Shown here piece after piece: positions 60,395 through 64,000 of a stretch of DNA of 64,000 nucleotides (position 1 is its first letter; the number at the start of each line of letters is the position of its first letter). The notes under the pieces are model-generated. The model did no database searches, was not told where the DNA came from, and saw only the letters and a list, made by a program, of their open reading frames with translations. A program made the position numbers and the translations under genes. The stretch spans positions 62,001 to 126,000 of the forward strand of contig JAJCZM010000008.1 of NCBI GenBank assembly GCA_029262375.1. The letters run 5' to 3'. The stretch is from Deltaproteobacteria bacterium (GTDB lineage Bacteria; Desulfobacterota; Binatia; UBA1149; SPBQ01).

Positions 60395-61614
60395 CAGGAT
60401 TCCGGAGCCAGAACACGGCGTGCGTCCTCTAATACGAACGGAGCGAGGCGATCGGCGATTAGCTGTGAAGCGTTGGGGCTACCCGCGCCGGACAGGTGAT
60501 CCATGTTGTCGCGAAAATACTTGTCGGAAAGCAGGTCGTGCAGGTCTACGAAAGTGCCGCCTGACTCTGCAACCGTTCGCTCTATGGCGGCTAGCGTCTT
60601 CTTTAGCCCTTCGTCGTTCGCGAGCCCAAGGGACTCGAGACGATCGATATTGTGAGGCGGGACGAACGTAATGGTCTGGATCCCCTCGCGCTGCATCATC
60701 GAGAGGAACGTGGAGAGCACCTGTAGCGCCGGATGGTCCAGCTCCACGCCGCGCAGTGCCTTCCCGAGTAGTTGGTCGGCGTAGAACGCGGTTGCTCGTG
60801 GGCCGGCGGGGGTGTGCACCGCTCGCTTTTTCAGGAACTCTCGCCGATGCGCATTGCGAGACGGTTGGATCGCCGGTGACGATGATCCGTCTTCGAGGTA
60901 CTCGGCCAGAGACCAGTAGCCGTTTGCCGCCCGTGCTTGCTGTTGCTCCACCCATCGCCAGGAGTCGAACTGACGGGCCGACAGCAGAGCCCGATAGTAG
61001 AGTATGCGATCCGTAGATAGGCCGATCTCGTAGAGCGGGAGGCGTAGTGCATCGCTCCAAGTTCTCGTCGGTAGCCATCCGACGAACTGCTTGCGCTCGC
61101 GCGCCAGCCACCACTTTGAGAAGTAGAACAGATTGAACTCGAGTACGACGGTGTTCGGTTCAAGCTCCAAGATGCGATCGGACATGAAGAAGTGTGAGTA
61201 GACGCTCAGGCCTGTGTAGACGATGCCCATGGGTGCAATCGACTTCCCCAAGCCAGGGTCTTGCCCGATCGTGCGAGCAAGAGTGTTCGAGACCCAATCC
61301 GCAGTCGTTACGTGGACCGGCGAGACTGCGGCAAGAGAATCTCCCAGGAACACCGTGGAGTAGGGTGTCGGACGTCGCGCGAGGGACCGTTGGAAGCTGA
61401 TGTCCAGGTGGTGCATCGCATCAAGCCCGACGGGCGTTTTCGGTACTTCGGCGCGGTCTAGGATGGAAACCAGCAATAGCGCGGTGGCGCAGAGTCCAAC
61501 CACGAAACCGGAGGCGATTCCCAGCACAGCGATCGAACTGCTCTGCGCGTCCTTCTCGGTCGATTGCTCAGCGCCTTGCTCAGTGCCTTGTCGCGTGGTC
61601 GATTGTTTTTCCAT
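60394..61614 (-). CDS. Membrane-anchored SGNH-like partner of MBOAT
   Basis: A 406-residue protein with one N-terminal helix (IAVLGIASGFVVGLCATALLLV) preceded by a repeat-like charged tail (QGTEQGAEQSTEKD). The periplasmic part has GDS (TVFLGDSLAAVS, ~residue 88) and NMDHLSGAG near the end, the DxxH block of SGNH esterases; this suits AlgJ/AlgX- or DltD-like acetyltransfer to polymer. It is operonic with the MBOAT gene. Confidence 0.7.
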   Translation of the reverse strand: MEKQSTTRQGTEQGAEQSTEKDAQSSSIAVLGIASGFVVGLCATALLLVSILDRAEVPKTPVGLDAMHHLDISFQRSLARRPTPYSTVFLGDSLAAVSPVHVTTADWVSNTLARTIGQDPGLGKSIAPMGIVYTGLSVYSHFFMSDRILELEPNTVVLEFNLFYFSKWWLARERKQFVGWLPTRTWSDALRLPLYEIGLSTDRILYYRALLSARQFDSWRWVEQQQARAANGYWSLAEYLEDGSSSPAIQPSRNAHRREFLKKRAVHTPAGPRATAFYADQLLGKALRGVELDHPALQVLSTFLSMMQREGIQTITFVPPHNIDRLESLGLANDEGLKKTLAAIERTVAESGGTFVDLHDLLSDKYFRDNMDHLSGAGSPNASQLIADRLAPFVLEDARRVLAPES

Positions 61615-61767
61615 CGTGCAAACTGATCAGCGCCGAGTACGGAGAGGCGTACGGCTCTCGGTAGCACAAGCAAGATAGCTCGCAATTTTAGCTGCTCGGG
61701 GGTAGCCGCGTCCAGCTTGTTCGATGGCAAACAGTGAACCAACGGACCTTCGGTCACGACAGCCATA

Positions 61768-61795
61768 TTGACGAGTGCGTGTGAGCGACTATGCT
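61768..61795 (+). promoter_or_regulatory. Candidate sigma-70 promoter
   Basis: TTGACG and TATGCT are 16 bases apart, about 40 bases before the start of the acyltransferase-3 gene. It was found by eye and is not tested. Confidence 0.45.
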
Positions 61796-61836
61796 CGGTC
61801 CCTCAGGTCTCGCACGAGAACTCCGCCCTCGTCGCG

Positions 61837-62862
61837 ATGAATCAGAAAAAGGTGAATACCACAGTCCCCGAGCCTCGAGACCGCCGCGCCGATATCGACT
61901 ACATCAAGGCGGTGGCGATCTTGGCTGTCGTGATCATGCATGCCGGAGGCCCGATTCATGCGGGGATGGACGTGGGCGAACGATTCATGAGGCAAGCCTG
62001 GGTCAACTTCCATGTTCCCAGTTTCTTCGTGGCCTCTGGATTTCTCTACTATCGTCCCGATCCGATCTCGTGGGCGGGTATCGGTTCTCGCGCCGTCCGC
62101 TTATTGGTCCCGTACACGGTTGCTTCGATCCTCGCGGCGTTGTTTCTTGGACACGGTACGGCAACGTTGACGGACTTCTTTTACCGGCTCGCAACCGGCG
62201 GTGTAGTTCCGATCTATTACTTCGTGTTCGACTTCGCTCTGTGCATCCCCCTGCTCTGGCTGCTCTCGAGGAGCTCCGGGAAGGTCGTCTGGGCGATCTG
62301 GGCCTGCCTCTACGCCTACGTAATCGCGATCGCGGCTGGATGGCTGAGTACGCCGAGGCTGGGCTTTTACTGGCTCGCGCGGGATCCCTTCTATCAGTTT
62401 TGGTTCGGCTACTTCATTGCCGGCTGGCTGGTCGCGTACAAGTCGCGGTCGCTGGTATTGCCACACTGGGTTTCGAAGATGCTACCGCTCTTGTTCCTCG
62501 GCGCAGCCGCTCCCTATCTGTACCTCTGGACTCAGATGATCATTGAACACGAGATGCTCCAGCCTCTGCCGATGCGGATACTTCTCAAATCGTTCTACGT
62601 GTTCGGCGTGGTCGGGCTGATCTCTGTTGCTACGACTTCGCTACGTGTGCCTGGCGTCGTCCGTTTCTTGAGCGAGGCGAGCTTTACGCTCTACCTATAT
62701 CATCATGCCTTTCAGGCTGTTGCGCGGCCCCACCTGTTGGACGTCGCGCCGATGCTGCGCGTTGTGCTGCTGACCACGATCGGCATTGCAGGGGCGAGCA
62801 TCGTGGCGCTCGTCGGGAGACGCACACTCGGCACTCGATCGCGGCTGTTGCTGGGCTGGTAG
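61837..62862 (+). CDS. Acyltransferase 3 family membrane protein
   Basis: A ~341-residue protein with ten hydrophobic segments. DIDYIKAVAILAVVIMHAGG (~residue 22) holds the family's N-terminal His, and FHVPSFFVASGFLYY is the next conserved block. It is an OafA-like enzyme that would acylate surface glycans. The ATG at 61837 is chosen because the longer frame to 61768 covers the promoter. Divergent from the SGNH-MBOAT pair. Confidence 0.85.
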   Translation: MNQKKVNTTVPEPRDRRADIDYIKAVAILAVVIMHAGGPIHAGMDVGERFMRQAWVNFHVPSFFVASGFLYYRPDPISWAGIGSRAVRLLVPYTVASILAALFLGHGTATLTDFFYRLATGGVVPIYYFVFDFALCIPLLWLLSRSSGKVVWAIWACLYAYVIAIAAGWLSTPRLGFYWLARDPFYQFWFGYFIAGWLVAYKSRSLVLPHWVSKMLPLLFLGAAAPYLYLWTQMIIEHEMLQPLPMRILLKSFYVFGVVGLISVATTSLRVPGVVRFLSEASFTLYLYHHAFQAVARPHLLDVAPMLRVVLLTTIGIAGASIVALVGRRTLGTRSRLLLGW

Positions 62863-62904
62863 GCGTCGCCATGAAGACGCCGCTGTACGGTGCCATGCTC
62901 GGGA

Positions 62905-64000
62905 CTATCTCGCGCGGGTCGGCGGCTGCGGCCTGACGGCGAAGAGGCGATCTACTCCATCGCGGGCAACGAGAACCAGTCCATGTTTTCCGCCCGCGGG
63001 CTTTGGTGGTGCAGCCCAGGCCACGCGCTGCTGCGGAGTCAGGTAGGTCCCATTGAGCCAGACCAGCGCCACACCGGTACTTTCGACCAAACTCTCGAGG
63101 GCTTCGGGTGCGGGAAGCTCTCCGGCCGTAGCCATGTCTTGGATGAAACTTGCCGGCCAGTAGCTCGAGTAGCCGTTGAGCAACGGATACCAGTGGCCGA
63201 TCGATCGGTACATGGCGCGCGTGTGAGGCCACGGCCGTGCCTGCCCCGGGCCGGCAGGCAGCACTACCACTGCCGCATCCGCCGACTCCAGATACGGCAA
63301 GAACGATTTCGGTACCGGCGGCTGGGTGTGTTGTATCGGGTAGGTTTCCGGCATCGGCTTTGGGCCGGTCAGATCGCGATAGCTGCCTGCATAAGAGTTG
63401 TACGCGAGCAGCACCACGACGACAGCCAGCGCGCTTGAAACTGCGATGGACAGGCCGCGAGAGCGGATGGAGTCGCGAATACGTCCATTGATCTCGCCGA
63501 ACGCGACTCCGGATAGAACTCCGAATCCGATCAATCCCGCGAGGCCGAGACGGCTGGGAACGCGAATGGCATCCAAACTCGGTACCAAGCTTACGAGGAT
63601 TCCGAGCGGGCTCGTGAACTCTGTCTGGCCGATCTGGACGACGGGGTGCAGTGAGAGGCCGGCGCCGACGATGAGCCACAACGCGCCGTGAGCCCAGCCG
63701 CCGGGCAGATCCAGGGATCCGTGCGAGCGTCTGCGCAGGAGCGCCGCGCATGCTCCGATCGCAATCAGAACCAGTCCACTCGGGGTAAGCAGCAACGGAC
63801 CGAAGCCTTCGAACAAGCGCTCGGGAAGGACTGAGGGGAGTGCGCTTTCGGTAGTGACCCACTTTGTCTGATTGCCGAGATCGGGGTTCGACGAGGCGAC
63901 GGACAGGTAGAAATAGTAAAGCGGCGCCAACATGACGAGTGTGATCACCAGAGCCACGCCTAACCGAATTCCGGCGAGCCGTGTGGAAGGCTTGAGCAAG
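62905..64000 (-). CDS. Large membrane protein, C-terminal part (start outside window)
   Basis: At least 364 residues; the frame is open to the right edge, so the start is beyond 64000. About seven hydrophobic segments are seen (VALVITLVMLAPLYYFYL, LVLIAIGACAALL, LGLAGLIGFGVLSGV, ISRGLSIAV-type helix), with PSLDAIRVPSRLGLA between helices, common in bacterial membrane glycosyltransferase-like proteins, then a ~150-residue soluble tail (VVVLPAGPGQARPW, SIGHWYPLLNGYSSYWP). It may be a polyprenyl-sugar-dependent glycosyltransferase-type protein; function not certain. Confidence 0.6.
   Translation of the reverse strand, partial: LLKPSTRLAGIRLGVALVITLVMLAPLYYFYLSVASSNPDLGNQTKWVTTESALPSVLPERLFEGFGPLLLTPSGLVLIAIGACAALLRRRSHGSLDLPGGWAHGALWLIVGAGLSLHPVVQIGQTEFTSPLGILVSLVPSLDAIRVPSRLGLAGLIGFGVLSGVAFGEINGRIRDSIRSRGLSIAVSSALAVVVVLLAYNSYAGSYRDLTGPKPMPETYPIQHTQPPVPKSFLPYLESADAAVVVLPAGPGQARPWPHTRAMYRSIGHWYPLLNGYSSYWPASFIQDMATAGELPAPEALESLVESTGVALVWLNGTYLTPQQRVAWAAPPKPAGGKHGLVLVARDGVDRLFAVRPQPPTRAR

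Overview
The window is a GC-rich chromosomal segment from a Gram-negative, two-membrane bacterium. Outer-membrane features include lipoproteins with lipoboxes, an OmpA-like protein, a PagL-type lipid A deacylase, a TolC-type outer membrane factor and a periplasmic DsbD. System I cytochrome c maturation (ccmABCD), truncated haemoglobin, thiolase, MaoC-type hydratases, B12-type radical SAM and a lipoprotein of the form Cys-poly-Gly would suit an uncultured, probably aerobic, delta-proteobacterial-type lineage (Myxococcota, Desulfobacterota or Binatota-like). That placement is inference; no rRNA or other phylogenetic marker was compared.

Layout. 1-1743: a DUF1800/DUF1501 export pair. 1758-11886: minus-strand cell-envelope and housekeeping genes (SGNH lipoprotein, OmpA-like, ileS-lspA, sulfatase-superfamily lipoprotein, PlsC), interrupted by a MarR/truncated haemoglobin pair with a perfect palindromic operator. 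11973-18868: cstA, a DEAD-box helicase with no standard start codon, dsbD, pagL, and a ribBA-type gene whose GTP cyclohydrolase II half has lost its zinc cysteines. 18980-23181: glmS-glmU and an SdiA-regulated-type protein. 23285-26751: L,D-transpeptidase, UspA-like, a catalytically dead LMW-phosphatase-like protein, Ogt and a creatininase-family hydrolase.

26882-30582: a lower-GC accessory patch. It contains a TetR regulator divergent from a MaoC/FAS1-like/SnoaL operon with two matching palindromes, then two decayed genes: an FG-GAP remnant and a broken second copy of the creatininase gene. The patch is therefore bracketed by about 96% identical direct repeats. 30717-37070: a TetR-led, translationally overlapped operon joining a tripartite ABC efflux pump to an ACR3-type metalloid permease. 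37155-39161: a MerR-controlled metal operon (merR, merT-merP fusion, CopZ-like Fe-S chaperone, small membrane protein) without a visible merA.

39224-54531: ferritin-like hypothetical, thiolase with a strong terminator, UbiA prenyltransferase, VWA lipoprotein, a fused nucleotidyltransferase-like/CDP-alcohol-transferase-like membrane protein coupled to ccmABCD, riboflavin synthase, ClpB, an ADP-forming acyl-CoA synthetase and a CmcJ-like oxygenase. 54589-64000: XRE-cupin regulator, B12-binding radical SAM enzyme and amino-acid permease, followed by a surface acylation locus (MBOAT, SGNH partner, acyltransferase 3, large membrane protein cut by the window end).

No rRNA, tRNA, CRISPR array, transposase or integrase was seen. 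The parts most worth checking are the TetR-ABC-ACR3 operon, the duplicated and broken creatininase flanking the TetR/MaoC patch, the Hg-type uptake operon without reductase, the AUC-start helicase candidate, and the lipid-headgroup-like fusion welded to the ccm operon.
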